From assembly GCF_000174435.1 (NCBI RefSeq), contig NZ_ACJN02000003.1:512263-576262 (forward strand): 64,000 nucleotides of DNA, given 5' to 3'. The DNA comes from Desulfonatronospira thiodismutans ASO3-1. Its GTDB lineage: Bacteria; Desulfobacterota; Desulfovibrionia; Desulfovibrionales; Desulfonatronovibrionaceae. This document shows positions 44,124 through 52,203 of this stretch, one piece after another. Within the stretch, counting starts at the first letter, position 1, and every line of letters begins with the position of its first letter. The position numbers and the translations under genes were made by a program. Below the pieces are notes generated by a model, which was given only the letters and a program-made list of their open reading frames with translations, had not been told where the DNA came from and ran no database searches.

Positions 44124-45680
44124 ATGAGTTCCAAAAGTGTCCGCACAAGCCTGAACATCCCCCTGAACCGGGTTGAAGGCGACCTGGAGATCCAGGCCGC
44201 AATAGAGGACGGCTGCATCACGGAGGCAAGGTCTTCGGGGACCATGTACCGCGGGTTTGAAAACATGATGACCGGCCGGGGCACCCTGGACGGACTGGTG
44301 ATAACCCCGCGCATCTGCGGAATCTGCAGCCTGAGCCACCTCACCGCTGCAGTAGAGGCCCTGGAAGACATCAGCGGCACAACCCCGCCGGACAACGCCC
44401 GCAGACTTCGCAATCTGGCCCTGATGGTGGAAATGCTCCAGAGCGACATCCGCCAGAGCATCCTTATGTTCATGGTGGATTTCACCAATGAAGGGGCTTA
44501 TGCATCCCACCCCCTGAGCAGCCTGCTAATGGAACGCTATGCCCCTCTGTCCGGCACCTCCGCCATCCAGTCCATCCAGGAAACCAGGCGCCTTCTGGAG
44601 GTGGTGGCCATCATAGGCGGACAGTGGCCGCATACCTCCTTCATGGTCCCCGGAGGGGTCACCTCCAGCCTGGGTACCCCGGAACTTCTGCGCTGCTGCA
44701 TGATCATTGAGAATTTTCAGAGCTGGTACGAAAAAAATGTCCTGGGCTGTTCCATAAGCCGCTGGCACCAGGTGGATAGTGCCCAGGCCATGCTTGACTG
44801 GCTGGAGGAGATAGAATCCCATCGACAGGGCGATCTGGGCCTTTTCCTGCGCCTGGCCTATGACGCCGGACTGGATACAATGGGGCAGGGACCCGACGGA
44901 TTTCTCTGCTACGGCGGGCTGCCCCTGCCGGAACACACAGAGGTGAAGGGACAGCAAGGCCAGTTCATCCCGGCCGGATTCGCCCGGCACGGCAGCATCC
45001 AGGCCTTTGACCCAGCAAACATCGCCGAAGACATTTCCCAGTGCCCCTACAGCCAGAAGCATACCAGCGTCCATCCCTGGGACAGCAGCACCAACCCGGA
45101 CCCTTACGCACCCCGGGAAAACAGCTATTCCTGGATCAAGGCCCCCAGATACAACGGCCACGCAGTTGAAACCGGGCCTCTGGCTGAAATGCTTGTGCGC
45201 CGTGATCCCTTGTTCACCGACCTTATTCAAAGGCAGGGCTCCAGCGTCCTGTCCCGTCAGCTGGCCAGGCTTACCCGGCCGGCCCGGCTGATTCCGGCCA
45301 TGCTGGCCTGGCTGCGGGAACTGAGCAGCAATCCCCAGGGCAAGTTCTATCACCGGGTTAAAAAAATCCCCGATGGACAGGGAGCCGGTCTTATCCAGGC
45401 TGTACGCGGCGGGCTCGGACACTGGGTGCAGATAGTGGACCAGAAGATCGAGCATTACCAGATCATTACTCCATCCACCTGGAACGGCTCCCCCAGAGAC
45501 GGGGATAATAATCCCGGGGCCTGGGAAAAGGCCCTGGAAGGGACTTTTATAAAAAATCCGGAAAACCCGGTGGAGGCCGGCCATGTGGTGCGCTCCTTTG
45601 ATCCCTGCCTGGTATGTGCTGTGCACAGCCTGCACAGGGGCCGGAAAAAAGGCGTCCTGGTCCTGGGAGGAGGCTTTTGA
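44124..45680 (+). CDS. [NiFe]-hydrogenase large subunit
   Basis: 518 residues with both nickel-binding motifs: RICGICSLSH (Cys 65 and 68) and DPCLVCAVH (Cys 495 and 498, His 501). The active site is thus complete for hydrogen binding and splitting. A 17-residue tail follows His 501 (SLHRGRKKGVLVLGGGF), so proteolytic maturation is expected. Classical regulatory large subunits such as HoxC lack this tail. A start at ATG 44124 is supported by AAAGGAC. The stop TGA overlaps the TTG start of the protease gene (TTGA). In this context a hydrogen-sensing role is likely, but low-rate catalysis cannot be excluded. Confidence 0.92.
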   Translation: MSSKSVRTSLNIPLNRVEGDLEIQAAIEDGCITEARSSGTMYRGFENMMTGRGTLDGLVITPRICGICSLSHLTAAVEALEDISGTTPPDNARRLRNLALMVEMLQSDIRQSILMFMVDFTNEGAYASHPLSSLLMERYAPLSGTSAIQSIQETRRLLEVVAIIGGQWPHTSFMVPGGVTSSLGTPELLRCCMIIENFQSWYEKNVLGCSISRWHQVDSAQAMLDWLEEIESHRQGDLGLFLRLAYDAGLDTMGQGPDGFLCYGGLPLPEHTEVKGQQGQFIPAGFARHGSIQAFDPANIAEDISQCPYSQKHTSVHPWDSSTNPDPYAPRENSYSWIKAPRYNGHAVETGPLAEMLVRRDPLFTDLIQRQGSSVLSRQLARLTRPARLIPAMLAWLRELSSNPQGKFYHRVKKIPDGQGAGLIQAVRGGLGHWVQIVDQKIEHYQIITPSTWNGSPRDGDNNPGAWEKALEGTFIKNPENPVEAGHVVRSFDPCLVCAVHSLHRGRKKGVLVLGGGF

Positions 45681-46129
45681 AAAAGAGTATTGTCTGCATT
45701 GGAAGCATCTGGATAACAGAAGATATGGCCGGACTGCAGGTATATAAACGCCTGCAGGACACTGAGCATCCCCGCACTGTAGAAGTTTTTTTCGGCGGCC
45801 TTTCCGGCCTGAACCTTCTGCCCTTTCTGGAACAGGGCGGCAGGGTGGTTTTTGTGGACAACGTTAAAGGCTTTGCCGCACCCGGCCGGGTGGTGGTCCT
45901 GGATCAAAGCCAGGTCATTGCCTCCCGGGAGCTGCGGCACTATGGTCACGGGGCCGGCCTGCCCTTTTTGCTTACTGTTCTGCCTGAGGTGTGTACCGGA
46001 ACCATGCCCCGGGAAATCTTTCTGGTGGGAATCGAGGAAAAATTTACGTCAGAATCTGTTCAGGAGGCGGCCTGCCTGAGCCTGCAGATAGCCGAGAATG
46101 GACGTTGCTGCCATGGTAAAGAGTTATAA
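45677..46129 (+). CDS. Hydrogenase maturation endopeptidase (HyaD/HybD-like)
   Basis: 150 residues from TTG 45677, which overlaps the large-subunit stop; GGGAGGAGG lies just upstream. The N-terminus (KKSIVCIGSIWITEDMAGLQ) matches the family's GxGNxLxxD(E/D)GxG pattern with the acidic metal ligand kept but Asn replaced by Ser. HxxG-type GHGAGLPF (about residue 95) matches the later conserved His. The family removes the C-terminal peptide of the large subunit after nickel insertion. The tail on the adjacent large subunit is its expected substrate. The kinase gene begins inside its 3' end (32-bp overlap). Confidence 0.87.
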   Translation: MKKSIVCIGSIWITEDMAGLQVYKRLQDTEHPRTVEVFFGGLSGLNLLPFLEQGGRVVFVDNVKGFAAPGRVVVLDQSQVIASRELRHYGHGAGLPFLLTVLPEVCTGTMPREIFLVGIEEKFTSESVQEAACLSLQIAENGRCCHGKEL

Positions 46130-48701
46130 GGACCTGGCCCAGGAAAACGAACTGCTTCGCCGGGAACTGAAAGTTGCCCGGGAAGCAGCTGAAATAACCT
46201 CGAAAATGGTGGTGGAGCAGTTTGAGCAGACCGAGCAGATGCTGCGCCGCTACCGGGAGGCCAATGCCCAGCGCCGGGCCGTTCTTGATGCCGCCTCCAG
46301 AATGTCCATCATTGCCACTGATCTTTCAGGCAATATCACCCTTTTCAATCCCGGAGCGGAAAACCTGCTGGGATATGCATCCAGTGATGTTGCCGGCCGG
46401 ATGAATATACTTTCTTTGCACACCACTGAAGACCTGGAGCGGCATAGAGCCTCATTAAAGGCTACTCTGACCTCAAGTACCGGCATGGAGATATTTGAAC
46501 ATTACACCAGCCTGCAGCAGCATGATACCGGGGAATGGCAGTACATCTGCAGTGACGGCACACTTCTGCCCGTAAGCCTTTCCATCACCTCCATTTATAA
46601 TGCCGAGGGCATGCGGGAAGGTTACCTGTTTACAGCCATGGATCTTACCCTGCGCAAATCCCTGGAACAAAAGCTGGTGGCGGCCAAGGAGGAGGCCGAA
46701 CAGGCCAGTGCCTGCAGAGGTGAATTTCTGGCCCGCATGAGCCATGAGATACGTACCCCCATGAATGCCATAACCGGAATGGCCTACCTGCTGGGAAGCA
46801 CCGAACTGAATCACGTGCAGCAGGACTATGTGCGAAAAATCATTGATTCCGCCGATACCCTGCTGGCAATAATAAATGATATTCTGGATTTCTCAAAGAT
46901 AGACGCCGGCAGGATGGAACTTGAAGAGCTTCCCTTTTCCCTGCAGCAGATTATCGGCAGAATGTTGAATGTGGTCGGGGCCAGGGCGGAGGAAAAAGGA
47001 CTGAAAATCCAAACTCATATCCATCCCGGTGTGCCGGACAGTCTGGTGGGTGATGCTCTAAGGCTTGGACAGATCATCTTGAACCTTTGCTCCAATGCAG
47101 TCAAATTTACTTCCCAGGGAGAGGTAGCCCTTACCGTGACACTACAGAAGGAGCGCCAACACCAGGTCGACTTGCTTTTCTGTGTGAGCGACACCGGCAC
47201 AGGGATTACCCCTGAAAAGGCTGAGCAGCTTTTCCAGGCCTTCCAGCAGGCTGATGGCTCCATTACCCGCAAATACGGCGGATCAGGTCTGGGACTGGCC
47301 ATCTGCAAAGAACTGACCCAGATGATGGGCGGAGAAATCTGGGTGGAAAGCATCCCTGATCAGGGATCAAGCTTTTTCTTTACAGCCTGTTTCAGAAGAA
47401 ATGAACAGGCAGAGCCCGGACCAGACCAGGATTATCCGGACATGGAGGCAGTCAGGGGGACAAGGGTCCTGGTGGCCGAGGACAACACCATAAATCAGCA
47501 GATTATTCACGAATACCTGCGTGAAGCAGGCATAAATGCAACTATTGTGGACAATGGAAAAAAATGCCTGGAAAAACTTCAGCAAAGCCATTATGATCTG
47601 GTACTCATGGACATCCAGATGCCTGAAATGGACGGGCTGGAGGCGGCCCGGAACATCCGCGCCGCAGAGATTACAGAACAGGGCTCACAGGACACAGACC
47701 GCAGGCCACAGAACCATTCCCCCAATCCCCCAACCCCTCAATCCCCAAATTCCTCAATCCCCCAATCCCCAAATCCCTCAATCCCTCAATCCCAGAATCC
47801 CTCAATCCCTCAATCCCAGAATTCCCAAATCCCCCAATCCCTCAATCCCGGCATCCCCATCATCGCCATGACCGCTCATGCTCTGGATACGGACCTGGAA
47901 AAAAGCCTGCAGGCCGGCATGAACGACCATATAACCAAACCTGTGCATCCTGACACCCTGTACCGTATCCTGCAGCGCTGGGCCCCTCAAGCCGCCCGGC
48001 AGGACAGTGCTGTTGGCTCTGCAGGCGGCAACAGCCGGTCTATTGACCTGCAAAAAAGCAGTGAGCATTTGCCCCGGATAAGGGAGATAGACATGGATGA
48101 AGCCATGCAGCGCATGAACTTCAGCCCTGAGCTGGTTATGGAGATGCTTCTGGAATTCAAAAATACCTACAGGTCGGTCCCTTCCCTGTTGCGGCAGTGG
48201 CAGGACCGGGGCAGATGGGAAGACATCCAGGAAAAAACCCATGCCATCAAGGGTGCCTCTTCATATATAGGAGCCGTAAAAGTGCACAGGGATGCCTCCC
48301 TTCTGGAAGAAACCCTGAAATCAGGACAACATAATAAGCAAAACATATCCATACTGCTGCAGAATTTTCTGCACAGCCTGGAGAACTGTCTCTCTTCCCT
48401 GGACAGCCTTGAATCCAGGTCACAGCCAGAGAGTATCTCCCCGTCTCCTCTCGGGGAAAGGGAACAAAGATACGCAGCTGAAATACTTGGAAAGCTTGCC
48501 CGGACCCTGGACCGTGGCGAACTTGCTGATGAAAACCGGATCAGGGAACTGGACGGGATGCTCAGGGGACAGGGGTTTGACGGGCTTTTGAACAAACTTC
48601 TTGAATTTATCAGCGAGTTTGACCATGATGCTGCAGCTGAAGTGGCCCTGAAAATTCAGCAAAGGATAAACGGCAACATCAGTGATACACATGGGACATG
48701 A
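46098..48701 (+). CDS. PAS hybrid histidine kinase with REC and Hpt, coupled to the hydrogenase
   Basis: 867 residues from ATG 46098 (ATG 46113 also possible). An N-terminal coiled coil (about 5-55) could bind the hydrogenase, as reported for HoxJ/HupT partners. PAS (about 56-185), HisKA (MSHEIRTPMNAITGM, His near 217) and HATPase_c (NLCSNAVKF, DTGTGI, GGSGLGL) follow. The receiver starts near 455 (LVAEDNTIN, acceptor in LVLMDIQMPEMDG), carries a ~50-residue Pro/Gln/Ser/Asn insert at about 535-585 and resumes at IPIIAMTAHA. The Hpt domain has HAIKGASSYIGA (His near 715). The chain supports a full His-Asp-His relay to the receiver-GGDEF protein encoded next. Confidence 0.93.
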   Translation: MDVAAMVKSYKDLAQENELLRRELKVAREAAEITSKMVVEQFEQTEQMLRRYREANAQRRAVLDAASRMSIIATDLSGNITLFNPGAENLLGYASSDVAGRMNILSLHTTEDLERHRASLKATLTSSTGMEIFEHYTSLQQHDTGEWQYICSDGTLLPVSLSITSIYNAEGMREGYLFTAMDLTLRKSLEQKLVAAKEEAEQASACRGEFLARMSHEIRTPMNAITGMAYLLGSTELNHVQQDYVRKIIDSADTLLAIINDILDFSKIDAGRMELEELPFSLQQIIGRMLNVVGARAEEKGLKIQTHIHPGVPDSLVGDALRLGQIILNLCSNAVKFTSQGEVALTVTLQKERQHQVDLLFCVSDTGTGITPEKAEQLFQAFQQADGSITRKYGGSGLGLAICKELTQMMGGEIWVESIPDQGSSFFFTACFRRNEQAEPGPDQDYPDMEAVRGTRVLVAEDNTINQQIIHEYLREAGINATIVDNGKKCLEKLQQSHYDLVLMDIQMPEMDGLEAARNIRAAEITEQGSQDTDRRPQNHSPNPPTPQSPNSSIPQSPNPSIPQSQNPSIPQSQNSQIPQSLNPGIPIIAMTAHALDTDLEKSLQAGMNDHITKPVHPDTLYRILQRWAPQAARQDSAVGSAGGNSRSIDLQKSSEHLPRIREIDMDEAMQRMNFSPELVMEMLLEFKNTYRSVPSLLRQWQDRGRWEDIQEKTHAIKGASSYIGAVKVHRDASLLEETLKSGQHNKQNISILLQNFLHSLENCLSSLDSLESRSQPESISPSPLGEREQRYAAEILGKLARTLDRGELADENRIRELDGMLRGQGFDGLLNKLLEFISEFDHDAAAEVALKIQQRINGNISDTHGT
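47715..47850. repeat. In-frame minisatellite inside the receiver domain of the hydrogenase-linked kinase
   Basis: About sixteen copies of an 8-bp unit (CCTCAATC, CCCCAATC, CCCAAATC, CCCAGAAT) run through the coding sequence. Three units make 24 bp, so the protein carries an 8-residue repeat (IPQSPNPS, IPQSQNPS, IPQSQNSQ, IPQSLNPG). The total stays in frame. The insert falls between helix 3 and strand 4 of the receiver fold. Confidence 0.85.
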
Positions 48702-49596
48702 ACCAGCCCGCATACTCATTGTTGATGATGAAAAAATAAACCTCAGGGTCCTGGCGGACCTGCTCAAGGACAAGTACACTATCATGCTGGCCAGAAGCGG
48801 AGAACAGGCTTTGAAGCTGGCCCATCAGGAACCCCGGCCCGACCTTATCCTCCTGGATATTGCCATGCCCGGGATGAGCGGCTTTGAAGTCATCAAAAAG
48901 CTCAAACATGATGATGCAACCAATCACATTCCGGTGATTTTCATAACCGCCCTTGACAGCAGGGAGCAGGAAGAGAAAGGGCTTAAGCTTGGAGCAGTGG
49001 ATTACATCACCAAGCCCATATCCCCTCCCATAGTAAAGATCCGGGTACGCAACTACCTGGATATGCAGCATAAATACAAGCTTCTGGAACAAAAGGCCAA
49101 CCTGGACGGGCTCACGGAGATACCCAATCGCCGCTGTTTTGAAGAGGTGCTGGCCAGGGAATGGCAGAGGGGCAAAAGAAACGCCAGTCCTCTTTCCGTT
49201 GCCATGCTGGATATAGATTGTTTCAAGCAGTACAATGACCACTACGGTCACCAGACTGGGGACATCGCCCTGCAGAGAGTCGCCCGCAGCATCATGGACA
49301 GTCTGAAACGCGCTTCAGACTATGCCGGAAGATACGGCGGGGAGGAGTTCGTCATCCTCATGCCCGAAACTCCCCTGGAGTCGTCGCTGATGGTGGCCGA
49401 AAGAATCCGCTCAGACATTGAAAGCCTTGCCATACCTCATGCCTTATCCAGTATAGCCCCGCATCTGACCGTAAGCATAGGAGTGGCCTCCACCCGGGAT
49501 TACGCCGAATCCGGCCCGGAAGAAATCATCAAACGCGCAGACCAGCATATGTACACGGCCAAACAGTCTGGCCGCAACCGCGTTTTTGGAGAATAA
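48691..49596 (+). CDS. Response regulator diguanylate cyclase (REC-GGDEF)
   Basis: 301 residues from ATG 48691 (in-frame GTG at 48682 also possible); either start overlaps the kinase stop at 48701. The receiver (about 5-122) has ILIVDDEKINLRVL, acceptor in LILLDIAMPGMSG and Lys in ITKPISPP. The GGDEF domain (about 135-300) has the active GGEEF motif and an RxxD inhibitory site (RASD) five residues before it. It is a WspR/PleD-like output: phosphorylation by the adjacent hydrogenase-linked kinase should raise c-di-GMP. Repeats begin within a few bases of its stop codon. Confidence 0.93.
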   Translation: MGHEPARILIVDDEKINLRVLADLLKDKYTIMLARSGEQALKLAHQEPRPDLILLDIAMPGMSGFEVIKKLKHDDATNHIPVIFITALDSREQEEKGLKLGAVDYITKPISPPIVKIRVRNYLDMQHKYKLLEQKANLDGLTEIPNRRCFEEVLAREWQRGKRNASPLSVAMLDIDCFKQYNDHYGHQTGDIALQRVARSIMDSLKRASDYAGRYGGEEFVILMPETPLESSLMVAERIRSDIESLAIPHALSSIAPHLTVSIGVASTRDYAESGPEEIIKRADQHMYTAKQSGRNRVFGE

Positions 49597-49599
49597 AAG

Positions 49600-49852
49600 G
49601 AAGGGAGCTGAATATCAAACCACCCCCGGCCCCTCCTTAACCAAGGAGGGGAGCAGATCGAGGCATGGCAACACTCTGTCGCAGGCATCTGTCAAATACT
49701 CCGTCTGGATCAGGGGTGGTTGTATGAACTCCCTTCCTTATAAAAATTCCAGAAGCCCACCACCCAAGCAAGTCCAAGCCGCGATACAGCTCCCCTCCTT
49801 AGCCAAGGAGGGGTCGGGGGTGGTTGTATGAACTCCCTTCCTTTATTTTTTC
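49600..49852. repeat. Repeat units between the GGDEF gene and the DUF559 gene
   Basis: Starting three bases after the GGDEF stop there is one AGCAGATCGAGG-type unit (core near 49635, ending after CTGTCAAATACTCCGTCTGG) and one ~104-bp TCGGGGGTGGTTGTATGAAC unit (core near 49791). The same pair of unit types recurs right after the DUF559 stop at 50268, so the nuclease gene is bracketed by homologous repeats. Confidence 0.85.
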
Positions 49853-49904
49853 TTGCATTTCGCATAACCTACAACAACCAACGCAACAAACTCAAATCAA
49901 AAAA

Positions 49905-50267
49905 ATGAAATCCGAAATTTACAATCAAAAAAAGCTAAAGCCTCACAGGAAAATACTACGCCGAGAAATGACCCCGGCTGAAAGCAAACTCTGGACGTTT
50001 CTCAAGTCCAAACAGCTTGAAGGCAGAAAATTCAGACGACAGCATAGTGTGGGTCCTTACATCGTAGATTTTTACTGTCCGGCTGAAAGTCTGGTACTTG
50101 AACTGGACGGTGAAGTTCACAACGACCAGATGAGACGAGACTACGACGAGACGCGACAGGAATACATGGAAAACCTTGGGCTGAAAGTGCTTAGATTCGA
50201 AAACCGACAGATATTTACTGATATTGATAATGTGCTGGAATCTATAAAAAAACATTTTAAAGAATAA
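49905..50267 (+). CDS. DUF559 endonuclease-like protein
   Basis: 120 residues from ATG 49905 (the frame is open to 49824 but that part is repeat-derived). It matches the Vsr/restriction-like fold of DUF559: LRREMTPAESKLWTFLKSKQ, then FRRQHSVGPYIVDFYCP, then LVLELDG. The Asp and Glu pattern (IVDFYC, ELDG) fits a PD-(D/E)xK-type metal site. The biological substrate of this family is not established. AT-rich leader (CAACAAACTCAAATC) and composition differ from the GC-rich surroundings, and palindromic repeats lie on both sides, suggesting co-mobility with them. Confidence 0.85.
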   Translation: MKSEIYNQKKLKPHRKILRREMTPAESKLWTFLKSKQLEGRKFRRQHSVGPYIVDFYCPAESLVLELDGEVHNDQMRRDYDETRQEYMENLGLKVLRFENRQIFTDIDNVLESIKKHFKE

Positions 50268-51462
50268 GGAAGGGAGCTTAATATCAAACCACCCCCGGCC
50301 CCTCCTTAACCAAGGAGGGGAGCAGATCGAGGCACGGCAACACTCTGTCGCAGGCATCTGTCAAATACTCCGTCTGGATCGGGGGTGGTTGTTATATGAA
50401 ATCCCTTCCTTATAAACATTCCAGAAACCCACCACCCAAGCAAGTCCAAGCCGCGATACAGCTCCCCTCCTTAGCCAAGGAGGGGTCGGGGGTGGTTGTA
50501 TGAAATCCCTTCCTTACAAGCATTCCAGAAGCCCACCCACCCAAATAGTCCAAGCCCACGGTACAGCTCCCCTCCTTAGCCAAGGAGGGGTCGGGGGTGG
50601 TTGTATGAAATCCCTTCCTTACAAGCATTCCAGAAGCCCACCCACCCAAATAGTCCAAGCCCACGGTACAGCTCCCCTCCTTAGCCAAGGAGGGGTCGGG
50701 GGTGGTTGTATGAGATCCCTTCCTTACAAGCATTCCAGAAGCCCACCCACCCAAATAGTCCAAGCCCACGGTACAGCTCCCCTCCTTAGCCAAGGAGGGG
50801 TCGGGGGTGGTTGTATGAAATCCCTTCCTTATAAACATTCCAGAAACCCACCACCCAAGCAAGTCCAGGCCACGGTACAGCTCCCCTCCTTAGCCAAGGA
50901 GGGGTCGGGGGTGGTTGTTATATGAAATCCCTTCCTTATAAAAATTCCAGAAGCCCACCAACCAAGCAAGTCCAAGCCGCGATACAGCTCCCCTCCTTAG
51001 CCAAGGAGGGGTCGGGGGTGGTTGTATGAACTCCCTTCCTTATAAACATTCCAGAAACCCACCACCCAAGCAAGTCCAAGCCGCGATACAGCTCCCCTCC
51101 TTAGCCAAGGAGGGGTCGGGGGTGGTTGTATGAGATCCCTTCCTTATAAACATTTCAGAAGCCCGCCACCCAAGCAAGTCCAGGCCGCGGTACAGCTCCC
51201 CTCCTTAGCCAAGGAGGGGTCGGGGGTGGTTGTATGAGATCCCTTCCTTATAAACATTTCAGAAGCCCGCCACCCAAGCAAGTCCAGGCCGCGGTACAGC
51301 TCCCCTCCTTAGCCAAGGAGGGGTCGGGGGTGGTTGTATGAACTCCCTTCCTTATAAACATTCCAGAAACCCACCACCCAAGCAAGTCCAAGCCGCGATA
51401 CAGCTCCCCTCCTTAGCCAAGGAGGGGTCGGGGGTGGTTGTATGAGATCCCTTCCTTTTTCT
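50268..51462. repeat. Tandem array of about ten ~104-bp repeats
   Basis: After one AGCAGATCGAGG-type unit (50268-50393), the word CCCTTCCTTA(T/C)A recurs near 50403, 50506, 50609, 50713, 50820, 50926, 51031, 51137, 51241 and 51345, ending at 51449. Spacings are 103-106 bp. Each unit holds the CCCCTCCTTAGCCAAGGAGG palindrome. Groups of adjacent units share variants (GCCCACCCACCCAAATAGTC in three successive units; AAGTCCAAGCCGCGATACAG or AAGTCCAGGCCGCGGTACAG in others), which shows recent local duplication. Open frames on both strands are products of the array. About 115 bp of unique AT-rich sequence follows before the methyltransferase. Confidence 0.9.
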
Positions 51463-51576
51463 CCTTGACAAACATTTCAAAAAATGATTGAAAACGACCT
51501 TCAGATTCAACTTGACTTTTTTAAACAAATATTACCGATAATGACATTCAACATACAAATCACCAAGGAGCAGATC

Positions 51577-52203
51577 ATGAGCTGGATACCGATGGCTGTA
51601 GCGGCATGGGAAAAAATGAGCAGTTCCTCGAAAATTCTGACCTGGCTTTATTCCCGGCCTTACCGCCAGGTTATTGAAAACGAGATCACACTTGCAAAGC
51701 TTGGAAAAGACGACGTTGTGCTGAATATAGGCTGTGGAGCCGTGCCCTTTACTGCCCTGTACATAGCAAAGCTGGCCGGATCCAGGGTTTACGCCCTGGA
51801 TATTGACCCCTGTGCCGCAGGTTACGCCGAAAAGTGCGTAAAAAAGGCCGGTCTTGAGGACAGAATAACAGTCATGCATGCCGACGGTGCCCAGGATTTC
51901 AGGCACAATTTCACAGCATCCATAGTGGCCCTGCAGGCTGCACCCAAAAACAGGATCCTGGAAGTCATGCAGAAAAAATCCCGCCCCGGAGCCAGATTTA
52001 TTTTCAGGCTGGCCAGTTCGCCTTACAAAGATCACTACGACTGTCTTCAGACAAAGATCCGACCCGAAGCAGAAACTTTTCAACCCATGCGCACCTTTGA
52101 CCGTTCTGTACTATATCAGAACAAAGGCCCGGCCGTCAGTGTTCACCCGGCTTTCAATCCTGCAACCGCAGATCCTTCACTTTTGGCCACAAAAGCTGCA
52201 TGA
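51577..52203 (+). CDS. SAM-dependent methyltransferase-fold protein
   Basis: 208 residues from ATG 51577, chosen for AAGGAG six bases upstream; in-frame ATGs at 51484 and 51541 lack this. The SAM-binding motif I is VLNIGCGAVPFTALYIAK and is followed by VYALDIDPCAAGYAEKCV and a HADGAQDF motif. The GCGAVPF loop and IDP acidic strand recall nicotianamine synthase-like enzymes, but similarity is only at motif level and the N-terminal part is short for that family. It overlaps the flippase-like gene by four bases (ATGA), so the pair is one operon. Substrate unknown. Confidence 0.8.
   Translation: MSWIPMAVAAWEKMSSSSKILTWLYSRPYRQVIENEITLAKLGKDDVVLNIGCGAVPFTALYIAKLAGSRVYALDIDPCAAGYAEKCVKKAGLEDRITVMHADGAQDFRHNFTASIVALQAAPKNRILEVMQKKSRPGARFIFRLASSPYKDHYDCLQTKIRPEAETFQPMRTFDRSVLYQNKGPAVSVHPAFNPATADPSLLATKAA

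Noticed and set aside
50410-50925. Long open frames on both strands with 35-residue repeats (for example units containing SLPYKHSRSPPTQIV or TTTPDPSLAKEGSC)
   Set aside because: They are translations of the ~104-bp tandem repeats. Both strands are open, codon use is set by the repeat, and no ribosome site or conserved protein is evident.
50268-51462. CRISPR array
   Set aside because: Units are ~104 bp, contiguous and nearly identical throughout, with no short repeats separated by unique spacers and no cas genes in the window.
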